The position numbers were made by a program, and so were the translations under genes. A DNA stretch of 64,000 nt from Sycon ciliatum. Its lineage: Eukaryota; Porifera; Calcarea; Leucosolenida; Sycettidae. How positions within the stretch are numbered: position 1 is the first letter of the stretch; every line of letters begins with the position of its first letter. The stretch lies in the NCBI RefSeq assembly GCF_964019385.1, contig NC_088645.1, positions 37,743,132 through 37,807,131 on the forward strand, read 5' to 3'. Below, piece after piece: positions 63,491 through 64,000 of the stretch. The notes beneath the pieces are model-generated. The model searched no databases. It was not told the DNA's origin and worked only from the letters and a program-made list of their open reading frames with translations.

Positions 63491-64000
63491 GTAAGTACAT
63501 TTCAACGTGCGCTCACAGCGCGCGAGTTTAAGACCGCAATGTGATGAAAGCTTGCTGACTATTCCTGTCCTGATTATTGCCGCAAATAAACTTCTTCAAC
63601 GAGGAGAACATCAATGAAGCGTAATTATTACTGAAACGGAAAGAACTGCGAAGCAGTTGTACAGTTCAGAAATACAAAGAGTAATTAGACATTGAATCAA
63701 CTGAGTAACATGTTGTCAAAATAAACAGTTCTTCGTCTTCAAGTCAGACGTGCACAATCTAGCACAAAACTGACAAGGAGTACTGAGACAGTCCACAGCA
63801 TGAAAGTCAGCTTGAGCACTGCTCGATAGAGCTAAGCCAACTGTTCAACTGAGATCTAGCAAGGAAGAATTGGTCACATACTTTTTGCTATTCTCGTGCC
63901 ATACCCGTGTTGAGTGGAAAAATAGGACCAAACTCCAATAGTATCCAGCAAATTAAGAGATAGTGCTCTTTTCTAGCTTGTAGATAATCACTGACCTACA
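63491..64000 (+). other. Start of intron 12 with a decayed K copy
   Basis: CTAGCACAAAACTGACAAGG and AGTACTGAGACAGTCC (63759-63797) match the K family. No exon recognised before the window ends. Confidence 0.5.

Overview
This is a eukaryotic, almost certainly invertebrate metazoan, genomic contig. The evidence is spliced exons of a secreted Ig / laminin-EGF / NIDO / AMOP / VWD protein with consistent GT-AG junctions, plus animal-type retroelements (Ty3/gypsy, CR1/Jockey-group LINEs, Penelope-like elements, tRNA-derived SINEs) and many DNA-transposon MITEs. I cannot name the species; a sponge or another early-branching marine invertebrate would fit. No prokaryotic features, CRISPR array or rRNA are present. 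A 200-base run of N (24561-24760) is a scaffold gap.

Layout. 1-4750: Ty3/gypsy element, its left end outside the window. 4848-5334: fold-back element. 5416-6660: small non-coding LTR element (TRIM-like) on the minus strand, whose primer-binding site is an unusually long copy of tRNA-Lys. 6711-9045: inverted-repeat family 'K', a well-formed hammerhead ribozyme motif, a retroelement ORF fragment and two tRNA-derived SINE copies. 9054-15440: Penelope-like element (RT plus GIY-YIG) interrupted by a 3-kb LINE. 15440-19400: a second LINE, itself interrupted by an antisense LINE tail. 19440-20989: two Penelope 3' ends fused head to head as a nearly perfect inverted repeat. 21050-24550: K copies, microsatellites, a Penelope terminus. 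24858-31697: long-TIR Harbinger-like element holding two tandem copies of a 2.5-2.8 kb non-coding module; a third, inverted copy lies at 32785-35649. 36100-43200: MITEs (hAT-like, pogo/mariner-like), tiny palindromes, and single-copy-looking DNA.

43595 to beyond 63490: one host gene on the plus strand with at least 12 exons and about 20 kb of intron-rich sequence. The protein starts with a signal peptide, then three Ig-like domains, three laminin-type EGF modules, a NIDO domain, an AMOP domain, a cysteine-bearing linker and a VWD domain that runs off the window. The NIDO-AMOP-VWD core is the one known from MUC4, SUSD2 and insect Mesh; the Ig plus laminin-EGF front end is the unusual part. Its introns are full of GT microsatellites, a long CAG tract, a 21-bp minisatellite, a piggyBac-like element and many TA-flanked MITEs.

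The mobile elements do not work together; they record successive insertions, and several nestings can be ordered (LINE into Penelope, LINE into LINE, MITE into K element, pogo-like element at a module junction, retroposon into a module). The most unusual items are the tRNA-Lys-derived priming region, the hammerhead motif, the tandem and inverted modules with informative empty sites, the 41-bp palindrome flanked by a 10-bp direct repeat, and the domain architecture of the host protein.
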